A stretch of 24,160 nt of DNA from Hypsibius dujardini (GCA_001579985.1 LRSR01008025.1:1-24160); one strand, 5' to 3'. Numbered from the stretch's first letter, positions 8,757-21,615 are shown. A program made the numbers and translations. The notes: a model not told the origin generated them from the sequence alone.

Positions 8757-10239
8757 AAATAGTCTGATCTTGATTTAAAGAGGGAATTTGAGAACTTGAG
8801 AAAAACATTGTACGACTATTTTTCTTATCTACTACTATATTGTTCCTACTACAGCTCCAAACTCAAGCATTTATTTAACAGCAGTACTACTGGACTGTAA
8901 CAAAACAACTTATTCGAGCTTTTCGAAATGAAATTTGGGTTTGCCTCGATAGGATCAAGACCATTTTACAGTATCACTCATAAAGTAGTAAGTTTCCTGT
9001 TTGTTATCCATACAACAACGTGCCTGATAATGTTACGGCTCATTCAAAATTTCGAAAATAATTGCAATAGGCATAGATATTTGCAGGGTCTATGCTAATT
9101 ACGAATCCGGAATGGGTATCTTCGTGGAGACCAAATACTTCCGCTTAGACTCCCGGAGGTAAATATGTACAGTAATGTTAAATTAACTGGCTTAAGTTGG
9201 TTGTAATTAGATGCTTTTTCAAATAGCCTAAGAGCTTAAAATGACTCAGTAAAATTATTTTGTCGGTGTGGTTCCAAAAACAGTTTCATTCGCAAATTCA
9301 AAGTTTTACCAGTTTGGCACTACAAGTACTTTGAATATTTATCTTTGCCATGATCAAGTCGTAATAAAAAAAACATTCAAAAAAGTATGAAAAACAACTG
9401 GGAAGATTGGGCTCCTAGAGGAGTAAAAACGGACCTCATTGCATGACTTTGTCTCGTCCTCTCAATTGCTATATCATCAACAGTGCGATTTTTACTCGCT
9501 CTATATTAGGTGAACGTGAGCGCTTTTATTATAAATATTCGATTTTCTTCTATTTTATGCACTCTGTTCTAGATTTTCTTCCATTTAAAAAAAAACATAC
9601 AACTCAGAATTGCTAGAAGGCCGTAGCTGTAAAAAATTTCCGAGATTAAAAGCGTCAGGATCAATAGGGATGCAAAGCGCTGATAAAAGGGAAAGCACCT
9701 AAATGTTATGACGTCACGTTTGTCTGCACCACGAGAGGTTATGGTTCTACGCAGTTCTCCAACATTTCCCCCACGAGGTTCTACGCCTTCTAGTCGCTTT
9801 TTTTGCCATTTTCTCGCACGTTCAAGCAACATTTCGAGTCAAAATTAAAAAAACCGCATTGGAAACTTGGTTGAACGCTTACACTTGTGTCTAATGTAGT
9901 GGTAATGAAACTGTTTTTTGTCGCGCACCCCTACCTAAGGATGCGAATCTTTTTCAAATCTTATTATCTAATTTTGAACTGATTTTTCCCAATAAAATTT
10001 TTATCATCTTCGATCGTGTCAAAAAGTTAATTATCAAAAACACTTGCAAATATTGCCGGGGGAAATGTTTGGGCATATTTCTGGCTTTTTGGCCCCCCTT
10101 CCCCCAACTTATATAAGGTATTTTTTATCAAATTGTTTTTTCAGACGATAGATGTGCCATTTTTTATATTATATTGTTATGAAATAAGGCCTTTTTGTAA
10201 GAGGCAAAGAGAACATGACGATTAGGTTGAGGGTCCAAA
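8757..10239 (+). other. AT-rich stretch with one possible exon (9090-9162)
   Basis: After TTTGCAG ending at 9089, one frame is open for about 24 codons (VYANYESGMGIFVETKYFRL...) up to a donor-like AG/GTAAAT at 9162-9163. Its codon pattern looks coding, and it lies upstream of the two better-supported exons that follow, but no phase-consistent join could be built. A 56-codon frame beginning MKFGFAS near 8930 runs into it and may hold a first exon. The rest (about 9170-10160) is AT-rich, with an Arg/Lys-rich minus-strand open frame at 9569-9832 that I do not accept as a gene. Confidence 0.3.
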
Positions 10240-10716
10240 ATGCCGTTTTTCATGCGGCGAATTCCCCTTAACAAAGAAATGGTCATGATTTTAGTTATCT
10301 CGAATCGCTTAGATGGACACAACCTGATGAGTCTGGAATCGAAGATCATGACCCGATGTGAAGTTCCGAAGGCAAACTATGGTGGGCTTGAGGGAGTAAC
10401 GAAATATTACGGTGCTAAATTGTCAAAATCTGGATGCAAACAGTTCTGGGAGGTTACTCATCTGCCCGTTTGGATAACTGAGAAACTGTACATTAAGCGA
10501 AAACCTAAAGTGCATGAAAGGTAAACTTTTTTCTTTAATATTTTTGGAATCTTGCCGTTGTTTTAAGTCCGTTTTCTTGACGGAATCTGCAGGGCCCAAT
10601 ATAAATGCGCTGGAAACAGAAACCAAAAATGCAGAATCTTACCAACGAGAGTTGTGAAAGTTTCTTGTAAGAGACGGGTAAAACATAAGGGTGCCACACG
10701 GATACCAAATATATGA
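10240..10716 (+). CDS. Unrecognised basic, cysteine-containing protein; last two exons
   Basis: Exon 10240(or upstream)-10520 joins exon 10593-10716 through a 72-nt GT-AG intron in matching phase and ends at TGA 10714-10716. From the first ATG this gives 134 residues, but the true 5' end is unknown and an upstream exon is likely. The protein is Lys/Arg-rich with five cysteines: one in MTRCEVP, one in SGCKQFW, two in YKCAGNRNQKCRILP and one in VSCKRRV. The spacing C-x6-C-x2-LP-x6-C-K faintly recalls cystine-knot ligands of the Spaetzle kind, but the later knot cysteines are missing and I would not name it on that. No signal peptide is visible in the part seen. Coding status rests on an open frame with balanced codon use and the clean short intron. 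Confidence 0.45.
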
Positions 10717-10756
10717 GAATTAACTGTTACAGTAGGATCACACCTCCCCTTACAAT

Positions 10757-11134
10757 CTGAGTTACACCGCCGAATATATCCTTAGTTACGCGCGCAGTTA
10801 CGTGCTCAGTTGCACTTCAATGACACTCCGAGATATGCGTTCAGTTCTGACGATACTTAAAAAAATGTTAATGCCAGGCAAACAGTCAGACAGAGTGACA
10901 AACATGTAAGCAGGCAAACAGACAAACAACAAAGCAAACAGGCAGGCAGAGAGAGACAGACAAGCAGACAGACAAATATGAGTAGAAGGAGTTCCACAAA
11001 ATCAGACAGGCAGATCAACAAGTAGGCATTCATAAAGACAGAGAAACAGAGGCTAATATTCACTCTGTTATACCCTGAACTACACAGCCAATTACACGTT
11101 CAGTTACACACTCAGTTATATACTCAGTGCACTC
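10757..11134. repeat. Degenerate CAGTTAC-type repeats around an (ACAG)n tract
   Basis: Segments 10757-10817 and 11075-11134 are direct, diverged copies of one array of 10-14-nt units containing CAGTTAC or CAGTTA (for example ...TACGTGCTCAGTTGCACT and ...TATACTCAGTGCACT). Between them (about 10878-10990) is a degenerate ACAG/GCAG tract. No gene is seen in this interval. Confidence 0.6.
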
Positions 11135-11235
11135 CAGCACATTAATGTACTCTCCCGATCTCAAAATTTGATTTTAAATCCTGCCCGAAACACGTTCCGT
11201 CGCTCGCTTGGTTGTTCATTCAGATTCACTTAAAC

Positions 11236-11241
11236 TTTATT
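11236..11241 (-). terminator. Poly(A) signal of the 153-residue minus-strand gene
   Basis: AATAAA on the minus strand, about 85 nt downstream of the TAG stop at 11324-11326. It is the nearest canonical hexamer. Confidence 0.4.
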
Positions 11242-11323
11242 GACTTCTAAATTTCGAAACCCAAATCATCATTTCAATCAAGCAAAGTAATTACCCCGTA
11301 ATGCCACTGATGTGAGCTTTAAA

Positions 11324-11994
11324 CTAGGAACAGGTCCACATATCCCATGGAGCTCGGACGAATGTGTATTTTGTCTTTTCAGAAGCAGCTTTGAAATGCA
11401 ATGGAGTGTTTGACTTAACATGGGAACTGGGGCAACTTTTGGCGTCTTTCATTACACGCTTGTCGAGCAACTGGTCGTTGAAATCGATTAGTTTTTCATG
11501 TAGGTTGTTTACTCTGTTAAAAACAACGGACTCAAAATAGTTCCGTTTAAGCAACTTTGTGAACGAAATAAATCTTAGTCAGTCAAAAGACTGTCTCAAA
11601 TAAGCAAACACGTTAATGGAGAATAAGCACGTGAAAAGTAGGTCTGACGTCCGCTCGGTGCGGAAGCGGTAGAGAACATTCTTTTTGCCCGCTTCAGAAT
11701 CGTGACTTCCTCAATTTCGTCTACTTTTCCGAATCCCTAGAACAAAGGGAAAGCATCAATTAAATCACAATTAACTACAGAACACAAATAAAAATATTAA
11801 AACAGCGAAATAACTCCAAAACAAATAATCCGTATTCTTAATAATGAATATTGCAGAAACTGCATGCTATTTAAATTGTCGTAGACTAACTTGCGCGAAA
11901 TGCTTACATTTTCAAGGATATCAGTGAAGACGGTGAGGAGAACACGGAGCAGCAAGTTAGACGACTCCACTAGCCGGTAGGCAAAAACTTCCAT
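11324..11994 (-). CDS. Unrecognised 153-residue protein, 3 exons
   Basis: Minus-strand exons: 11994-11908, 11736-11612, 11573-11324. The first junction is clean (AAT/gtaagc ... ttgttctag/GGA, phase 0). The second uses a weak donor (AC/gtgttt) and is less sure. ATG 11994 is the first ATG after an in-frame stop, about 25 codons downstream of it. The N-terminus is a hydrophobic, probably helical stretch (RLVESSNLLLRVLLTVFTDI), followed by a charged segment (KVDEIEEVTILKRAKRMF) and a basic C-terminal half ending in PWDMWTCS. I see no known domain. The hydrophobic stretch contains charged residues, so it is more likely an amphipathic packing helix than a signal peptide. Convergent with the gene ending at 10716. 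Confidence 0.5.
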
Positions 11995-12183
11995 ACTGGA
12001 CTTTGACGGACGAGAAAGTGAATGGTCCGCCTGATTTGGAATCAGAAAACGAAACCGTTGAAGAAATTATTTGTAAAAAGACATAATTCTGCAACACGGT
12101 TATGTACCGGGCCACACCAAGATGCAAGCAAGTCAAACCATATAACGACAGGCAAACCACAGGGCAAGATAAACAGAGATAGG

Positions 12184-12467
12184 TACCGTATTCCCCCGAT
12201 CTCAAGGGACACTTTTTTGCCCTACCAGTTAATTTGATCCACCCCGGATCTTATCTGTTCATCACCGTTTGCTATTGTTTACCTACAATCAATCAATCAA
12301 CTCATCTAATTTGTGCGTCAAGTAATCTCGCTTAATCAATCAATCAGTCGCTGGCGAGTTGCTCTAAAATTTCAACCAATCACGTCACAGTGAATCCGAT
12401 TGAACAGTCAACCGATGGCTGCAGGGGGTGGGGCTTAACTGTCCCTTGAGATCGGGGGAATACGGTA
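12184..12467. mobile_element. 284-bp MITE with perfect 28-bp terminal inverted repeats
   Basis: The first 28 bases (starting TACCGTATTCCCCCGATCTC) and the last 28 (12440-12467) are exact inverse complements. The ends are TA...TA, so a TA target duplication of the Tc1/mariner kind is possible if the outer TA is host DNA. The interior is non-coding, with two (AATC)n runs at about 12287-12340. It lies about 190 bp upstream of the start codon of the minus-strand 153-residue gene, where it could overlap its promoter. Confidence 0.85.
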
Positions 12468-12475
12468 AATATAAT

Positions 12476-12548
12476 AACAAAAAGACGGACAAAAGACAGA
12501 CCAACAAACAGACGGAAACAGGTAAACCGACAAACAATCAGGCAGAAA
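12476..12548 (-). repeat. Degenerate (ACAG)n tract
   Basis: ACAGACC, ACAGACGG and ACGGACAA units in a 4-base register directly follow the MITE end. On the minus strand this is the same (CTGT)n-type repeat found in the introns. Confidence 0.65.
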
Positions 12549-12621
12549 GACGGAGGATATTCAGAAAATGACAACAGTCAATCTCTTGGGGCAGACAATC
12601 AAGAATGCGACTTGATATTTC

Positions 12622-12721
12622 GACTAGTTATATCATGGAATAAGCAATATCATTATTTTTAATGGTTCATTATATCTTAATTATCATCTTCCATTAGCTA
12701 TTTTTAGTGTTATTCTAATAG
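12622..12721 (+). repeat. Left copy of a ~100-bp direct repeat
   Basis: Starts GACTAGTTATATCAT and contains TCATCTTCCATTAGCTA. A diverged copy in the same orientation lies at about 13914-14014. The two flank a 1.2-kb segment with possible coding exons. Confidence 0.6.
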
Positions 12722-12987
12722 TCCTTGGCCACCTTTTTCTTTATCGGTTCTTGTTTTGTATGGTATATATTTTGATTGTTTGTGTATGCACGTTAAAATC
12801 CGTAATAATATTTTTTCTACTTTCGTGCTCGCTATATTTGAAATCGTACCGAGTCTTGTTCATTTTCCGGTTTTGGAAATTTTTTCCCCGGCGGGTGCAG
12901 TCTACGTCGGTGGGTTTTGAAAGTTTCCTCTGACCATGTCGGGTCAATAGTGTGGAAAGGTTTTCTATCAGAAAGAGGCTGTTTCAG

Positions 12988-13884
12988 GTGGTTGCTTCCG
13001 CTGCAAGAACCGGAGTAGTCAAACTGCTCCCTGTTACCGCAGAGACAACTGCAATAACTAGAAAAGCGTCAAAAATTTGTGGTTATGATTTCGACAGGTA
13101 CCTTTTTGTTACATACGGAATTTATTTAAATGTGCCTTGAGAATTTTCGGAATTTTTTATTATGTTACTTTGCCTGGCTTTTCTTCTACATAAACGTTGT
13201 TAATCGTGTTAATGAGTCATCGGGTTTCTTTTTTTCCTGTTTCGTTTTATCAATCACGGCCCACTGTTGGAGGCCGCTCGATTTGGTTGGAAGGACTCCC
13301 TACCAAAGTTGATCTTTGCCAACTCTCCCTCTCCGTCGCTTGACCCAGATTCTACCGATGTTGCCATCTCGCGCACTTCGAGTTCTCTTTCATCGGGTCC
13401 CGACTACTTCATCCGGGATGACAACGGCATGCCTTTTCAATTTGCCCTGCTGGTCCCCGCTCCACCTGCTGCCGCCTTTCAACGTTCATCTTCCCCTGAA
13501 TTTCCACCTCCGTACGGTCTCATCAACATGCCTGAGGATTTCGGTGATAACAACAACCGTGCATTCAATGTTTGCCTCTGGATCCGCTCCAACCTGCGCT
13601 TTCGACTTGAAGGAGATCCAACGAACACCACCGAGGAAATTGCGTCACGTGCATCCACCTTACTGGAAGAAGCCGACACATCCGCTTTTCGCCCCAGTTT
13701 GGGCATTGCTCTTACAGCTGTTTTCTGTAAGACTACTGGACCCGAACGCGGTTTTCGCTTTCATGAGTCTCGTCCTGGCCAGCCTCTGAATTCTGCTTCC
13801 GCTCGTCACATGCGCGACGTCATCTTTCAGTGTCAGCCGGTTTTGGGACTTAATACTAGCCCTGATAGTTTAAGATACGGTTAG
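12988..13884 (+). CDS. Possible gene: short exon plus a 200-codon open frame
   Basis: The main open frame runs to TAG 13882-13884 and is open from at least 13267, with a plausible phase-0 acceptor (TTGGAG/GCC) at about 13275-13276. The protein is Ser/Pro-rich in its first half (SPSPSLDPDSTD, FPPPYGLINMPEDFGD). It then has a more globular-looking half with NVCLWIRSNLRFRLEG, a helix-like EEIASRASTLLEEAD, and LGIALTAVFCKTTGPERGF. I do not recognise the family. Upstream, 12988-13097 sits between TTTCAG and CAG/GTACCT and is open in one frame, but its phase does not join the main frame by any strong splice site. There is no good start ATG. It could be an internal part of a gene, a retrogene or a decayed copy. 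Confidence 0.35.
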
Positions 13885-13913
13885 TATGTTTCTTAAGTAG
13901 GATGAAATGTCGT

Positions 13914-14014
13914 GACTAGCTATATCATTGAGTAATCAGTATATTTATCATCGGTGGTCCATTATATTTTAATGTCATCTTCCATTAGCTACTTCCATTA
14001 TTATTGTATAGTAA
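13914..14014 (+). repeat. Right copy of the ~100-bp direct repeat
   Basis: GACTAGCTATATCAT ... TCATCTTCCATTAGCTA matches 12622-12721 in the same orientation, with scattered substitutions and small indels. Confidence 0.6.
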
Positions 14015-14501
14015 TATATGGTGAGCCAAAGCTTGGCTCATCCTCGAGTGGGCAGAACAGGCGGTTTCATACGTGGACGAGACAAGCCTGATTGCGGCTG
14101 CTGCGGTTTTCTGAATTATCAAGGACATATTTCCGTATGGCAAAACCGCTAGCCCGGAAACTCTGTCAATGTGTAGAAGATCTGAAAGTCGCTACTATCA
14201 GGTAGTCGGAGCTGTTCCGCAGCCCGTAGACGGAATCTACAAAAATAGTGATCAACACATTTTAGTCCTTATGAGTGTGTAATGCTTGTCTTTCTGTTCG
14301 TCTGTCTGCTTGTCTGTTCGTCTGCCTGTCTGTCTGTCTGTTTGTGCTCTTCTTACCAGAAACTTCTGGGTAGGAAATAATCAACTCGCAACCACTGTCG
14401 ACTGCCACCAAAGTAATAGCCATACCGTCTTCCGAATCATGGAGACAGGCTGTCAACCATTTGGTAGGGCTGGAGGTATAAGGTGAAATAGGCTGTTTAT
14501 A
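14015..14501. other. Spacer with a short open segment and a (CTGT)n tract
   Basis: About 14090-14200 is open on the + strand for roughly 38 codons (...RMAKPLARKLCQCVEDLKVATI) before AG/GTAGTC. It might be an orphan exon but has no start, acceptor or family match. A (CTGT)n run lies at 14283-14346. Nothing else is recognised. Confidence 0.3.
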
Positions 14502-17018
14502 CTCACAAGGTAATTCTCCAACTTTCCAACATGAAATCATGCACCATCTTTAATTTTAACAGATGCACGCAATTTGTTTATGTTTAATTCCATCGAAAAA
14601 AAGCGTACGATCTCCACCCAACTTTTTTAAAGAACGAAAAACTATCGCGGTGGTACATAGAGGGCGCTTTCAATTTTACCATTCAGGACTTTGATTGATT
14701 GCTCTATTTCTTACATCTAAAAACATTACCGGTTCTTAGCTGCTAAAACGCAATTGATATTTGATCATTATCCTTCTGCAATCTCAAACGTACTTTGTCG
14801 TTTGATTGAAAAGTTAAAGATTTACATACTTTACGATTATTTTGATCACGGAGACGGGCTAAAACATTAAATTTCTTGCTCAAAAGCTTTCATTTGCGTG
14901 TAGTTAGCGCTTCTTTTTAATTGTTTTACGGGATTTTCTGTTATCATTCGACATGGATGTTGACGATGTGGAACTAATTTATCGTAACGGCCTGCCAGAT
15001 AACGTGTCTGTAACCGACGAAGACCTATTGGCCCTTGACGATCGACTTCTAGACACAGATGACCAATCTGGCACCGAGCCATCTTCTCATGAGCTTTTTG
15101 AACCCAATTGCAATCAAGGAAATCTGGTCCGAGGTTCTGGATGGAATAATGCCGCGACGATGGAATACAAAAAGCAGGCTGTGGCATACTGGAAATCTGG
15201 GAAGAAGAAGTGTCTGTCTGTTTCGACAGTAAAGTACAAATTCCGCAAAGTGAAAAATTGGTCAATGTTGTGTGACTGGGCGAGGCAGCTTAGTCTAGAA
15301 TCTAGAACTGGAAAAATGCGACGAATTTGCGAAATCACCAAGGCAGCATATGATAAGGTCGGTTGTCCCTTTCATTGATTCATTGATTTCTAAACTGCAG
15401 AATATTCTTTCTCAAAGTAGTTACATGAACATCAGCGATTGATTGGTCCATTGCAGGCTGAAACTGAACTTACCATTATACATGATGCCGACCTAACAAA
15501 ATGGGCTCGCGATGCTGCAACTTCCGTTGAGCTGAGTGGTTTCCAGGTTTCCAAGTCTTGGATCTCGAAGTTTAAAAAAATGCACAACATTGTCGACCGC
15601 AAGATTACCGAGTACGTCATCAAGAAGATGATGGAAGATGAACCGGACCGCTACATTGCAGCTGCCGACTTTGTCGAGCACGTTAAGGGTTTGATCTTGC
15701 TGTACGGACCGAAATGTGTTTTGAATGCTGATCAAAGCGGATTCGAATACGAAATTCATTCGGGCAGGACTTTGCGCACTCGAGGTTTAATTGTGTATCT
15801 TTTTATTGACACTTATGCGATTAGTAAGTTTTTTGTTTTTGTTTTTTACGTTCTTGTTTTTAAGGTTTGAAAAAAGTGAGAGCATGTGTCCAGTCCATTA
15901 CCAAAATGACTCACTCGTACACCATCATGGTGACCATCGACGCTAATGGCAAGCTCCTCAGCCCTCTCTTCATTGTCATGCAAGAGATAACTGGCAACAG
16001 TTTCGGTTCTCAAGTGCAGCAAGGCCTTTTCGCAGCTCCAAACATTTTCGTCACGGCGTTGAACTCGGGCAAAATGAAGAAGCAGCATCTGTCGGTGTGG
16101 TTGGAGCAAGTATTCTTCCCCAACGTCGCTGATCGGACTGTTCTTGTCATTGACTCCTGGTCAACCTACAAGAATCAGGAACTGCTGGATGCTGCAACAC
16201 CGGAAGGCCGAGAGGTCCAGATCGTTACGGTGCCACCGAAAACTACGCCGCTATGTCAGCCGTTAGATGTTTATGGCTTTCGAATGTGGAAATTTTTTGT
16301 CCGCAAAATTTGGGACCGCATTGTTCAGGACCGGACCGAATGTGAACTACACCAGCGGAATGCAGTGTTGAAACTGCAGTCGCTGGTGCATAATCAGTTT
16401 AGCAGCCCGCGATTCCGAGAAATGTGGCGAGTAGGGTGGTCGCATCCTAGATATTTGGAGACCGACGGGCATTTAGAGTTTCTAACACCCTCGCAGTTCT
16501 GTTTTGAGAGCGATTCTGCCAAAGCGAACCACAAATGTTCTGTCCCCTCATGTGAAAAAACTCATTTTCTGACTTGTGTTTGGTGCAAAGCTACACTCTG
16601 TTTCGAACATTTTTACCACTGTAACCATTATTGTGATATTATTAATTAATGTTTGGTGAATGTGTTTTCGTTACTAAGTCATTGTTTGATTTTTTTATTT
16701 TGTTACTGTGAAGTTTGTGTTGTGCGCCAATTAGAGTTTAACAGTACCGCTATAATGTTCCAGTATAATTCGATGGTTTATTTATTATGTGCATATAGAA
16801 TACTAATAATATTACATACTATAATGACGTGCTGTATGGTAACATTGAAAGCGCCCTCTATGTACCACCGCGAAAGAGTTTTTCGTTCTTTAAAAAAGTT
16901 GGGTGGAGATCGTACGCTTTTTTTCGATGGAATTAAACATAAATAAATAGCGTGCATCTGTTAAAATTAAAGATGGTGCATGATTTCATGTTGGAGAGTT
17001 GGAGAATTCCCTTGTCAG
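14502..17018 (+). mobile_element. Complete pogo/Tigger-like DNA transposon (about 2.5 kb)
   Basis: Terminal inverted repeats of about 180 bp (14502-14680 and 16838-17018) start CTCACAAGGTAATTCTCC and, on the other strand at the right end, CTGACAAGGGAATTCTCC. They differ at only a handful of positions across their length. They enclose one intact three-exon transposase gene. The near-identity of the arms and the undamaged frame suggest recent insertion. A target-site duplication is not obvious in the flanks; TA is present on the left only. Confidence 0.9.
14953..16649 (+). CDS. Pogo-type transposase with C-terminal Cys/His-rich domain
   Basis: Exons 14953-15357, 15457-15784 and 15865-16649 join in phase to 505 residues. 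It would bind its own terminal repeats and catalyse cut-and-paste transposition in the nucleus. The N-terminal part has a helix-turn-helix of the Tc5/CENP-B class (about residues 143-190: LTKWARDAA..., SKSWISKFKK, DRKIT). The DDE_1-type catalytic core shows Asp227 (NADQSG), Asp341 (VLVIDSW) and Asp379 (CQPLDVYGF), a DDD triad. The C-terminus holds Cys469, Cys474, Cys482, Cys485, Cys490, His493, His496 and Cys501, a zinc-binding pattern resembling the cysteine-rich domain of piggyBac transposases. No frameshift or stop was found. ATG 14953 is followed at once by an acidic stretch (DVDDVE). Two introns, both under 100 nt, interrupt it. Confidence 0.9.
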
Positions 17019-17187
17019 AGAAACAGACAAGAATATGGATAAAAAGGACAGGCTCTTGGAAAACGGGATCTTATAATAAATGTATTTATATAAGTATTCA
17101 GGGATAATAAACGACACAGATACAAAAATATTTCGGATAAATGTTATTTTTACAGTTCCAGAACAATTTATGTGCGAGGAGTACATA

Positions 17188-18776
17188 TAGTAAGGGTATT
17201 CAAAGTTTGATTATTTGTATGCCGATTATCTCGTTAGGGGCCATTAACATATTACGTAATCAAAAAATGGTCTTTTTCGACCACCCACCTACCCAGATAA
17301 TCAAAATTATACTGGAGGGCGGGGCCTATTTTACTAGTGAGTAATCAAGAGTCCAAACCACCCACATACCCTCCTTTGATGCCGTAATATGTAAATGACT
17401 CCTTATTCAAGGCGACGCTTATTTACCTTATGACTCCTCCCGCTCGTTCGATTGGCTCGTGCCAATTCGCGATTATTCGCCTAGAATTAGCGAGAAAAGC
17501 AGCGCTGCTGATCCTTTCTCGGCTATTTCTTATTCCCACTGTCGTAGCTTACGGTAGGAACATTTGAGGGCAACCCGGCGCCGTGAAATCGTTCTTAAAT
17601 TCAGCCGGATCGCCAGCCGCAGTGACCATGGATTATTGTTTTCGTGTTCCAATCTATTTTTTATGACTCCTTGTTAATTTGGCAAACTTTTTGTCGTATT
17701 CAATTCAAAAAAAACCCTATGACGTCATCGGACGTAGTCGTCCCTCTCTCGGGCACTCTTTTGATAACGTTGAATCGCGATTATCTTCTGATTAACCTCG
17801 TTTTGCACTTTTCCGATGGGCATCTAGAATTGCAAGCTTCAAAATTCAGCATTTTGAGTTAGCAAGACGAATTATAGAGAAAAAGATGAAGAACCGTAAA
17901 AAAACTTAATTTGGGATGGGATGAACTTGGGTCTCTGAGCTTTTCTCTGTAACTAGACCAATCAGCTGAAAACGTTGCATTTTGAAGGTTGCAATTTTTA
18001 GAATTTTTGGAAAAAATTTTCGAAAAAAGATTTTGTTTTGGAAAACTGAAAAAGATAAAAGTTTGCCAACTCAAGAAGGAGTTAAAAAAACTAGACCGGG
18101 ACAAGATAACAATCATCCATGGCCACCGCGGCTGGCGACCCGGCGAGATTTTTGGGTGATTTCAAAGCGCCGGTTGCCCTTAAACTCTCACAGAGGGAAT
18201 CCTAAACTTTGCAGCTCCACGTTTTTTCCACCATCTCCTATTGAAAAAAAACGTACTTGTCCTTTTTTGAAAACTGCAATCATGACCGAACAAGAAAAAA
18301 GGCGATATAGAATGCGTATTGCAGTCAAAGCTAAATCCGAATTCAAGTCATCATCGTCGGGATCTCCGAAGACAAATCGGTAAATTTTACTTGCTTTAAC
18401 GAGCACTTTCAAGATTGTCAATTGTCAATCTCTTTCGTTCAGACAAGCGACATTCTTGCAGAAAAAATCTGAGTTTTGAAAATGAACGAAAAAAATAGTT
18501 TTGTAAGGATTGAATTTACGGAATAATAAAATGGAACAAATTGGACGAGAATAAGTGGGGATTTCAAAGTTGCATTGCAAGTGCTTCACTGCAGTCATAA
18601 TATACGGTGGATCTAAAACCCAGCACCAAATGATCGAGACAGTACAGTACTTTAGTGCGCAATTAAGTCATGCGATTGGTTGACCTAAAACTGGGGGTGG
18701 TACATTGAGTAAATTAGCGTCACCTTGATTAACGAGATAATCGGCACACATAACCGAATTTTGAATACCCTTAGTA
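17188..18776. mobile_element. Non-autonomous inverted-repeat element (~1.6 kb), interrupted
   Basis: The left arm 17188-17236 resumes at 17406-17432 after a nested insertion. The right arm (about 18709-18776) is its inverse complement (AAGGGTATTCAAA..., CCGATTATCTCGTTA, ATCAAGGTGACGC). The interior (17433-18708) has no recognisable transposase. It holds a Lys/Arg-rich + strand open frame at 17982-18383, whose last 33 codons begin MTEQEKRRYRMRIAVKAK and reach a donor-like CG/GTAAAT. Near 17905 it holds an AATTTGGGATGGGA block also seen at the centre of the foldback element at 3195-3899. Confidence 0.65.
17237..17402. mobile_element. 166-bp PIF/Harbinger-type MITE nested in the larger element
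   Basis: The ends are inverted repeats: GGGGCCATTAACATATTACG on the left, and GGAGTCATTTACATATTACG read on the opposite strand at the right (17 of 20 identical). They are flanked by TTA at 17234-17236 and 17403-17405. GGG-type termini and a 3-bp TWA target duplication are typical of PIF/Harbinger. The uninterrupted sequence (CGTTAATCAAGG) survives in the right arm of the host element. Confidence 0.85.
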
Positions 18777-19032
18777 ATTGTTATGATGGCAGTCGGCCTA
18801 CCGGCTTCGCGCGGCAGACACGAGTAACCGTCTTATCTGAGATGACTGCGGTGGATCTACTTTTCAGTGCTTTCACAGAATCATGAAGTATCCGTGTGAG
18901 CGAGTTGCACGCTTTTTTTCGCAGATAATGACAATGAGGATAGACAGAAATATACAAGACAGAGGGACAAAAGCTAAAACCAACTAGTATGACGTATGAT
19001 TAGGGCACCGCTAGGAAAAACATACATTTAAA
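18777..19032. other. Spacer downstream of PSMC6
   Basis: Non-coding as far as I can see. There is no clear AATAAA on the minus strand close behind the PSMC6 stop, so its 3' end is undefined. Confidence 0.4.

Positions 19033-21615
<2,583 letters not shown>

Noticed and set aside
9569-9832. Minus-strand 87-codon frame, basic then hydrophobic
   Set aside because: Composition shifts abruptly, no splice partners, no family resemblance.
12935-13097. Nuclear-receptor-like zinc-finger text (GCFRCKN...CYRRDNC) in one frame
   Set aside because: Needs a tiny first exon, ends in a stop after about 24 codons, and the following frames do not restore the second finger; probably chance.
13316-13789. 157-codon frame overlapping the 13267-13884 frame
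   Set aside because: Shifted shadow of the more coding-like frame, with Leu/Pro/His bias.
17982-18383. 133-codon Lys/Arg-rich frame
   Set aside because: Lies inside a non-autonomous element, with A-rich codons and no motif; noted under that element but not called as a gene.
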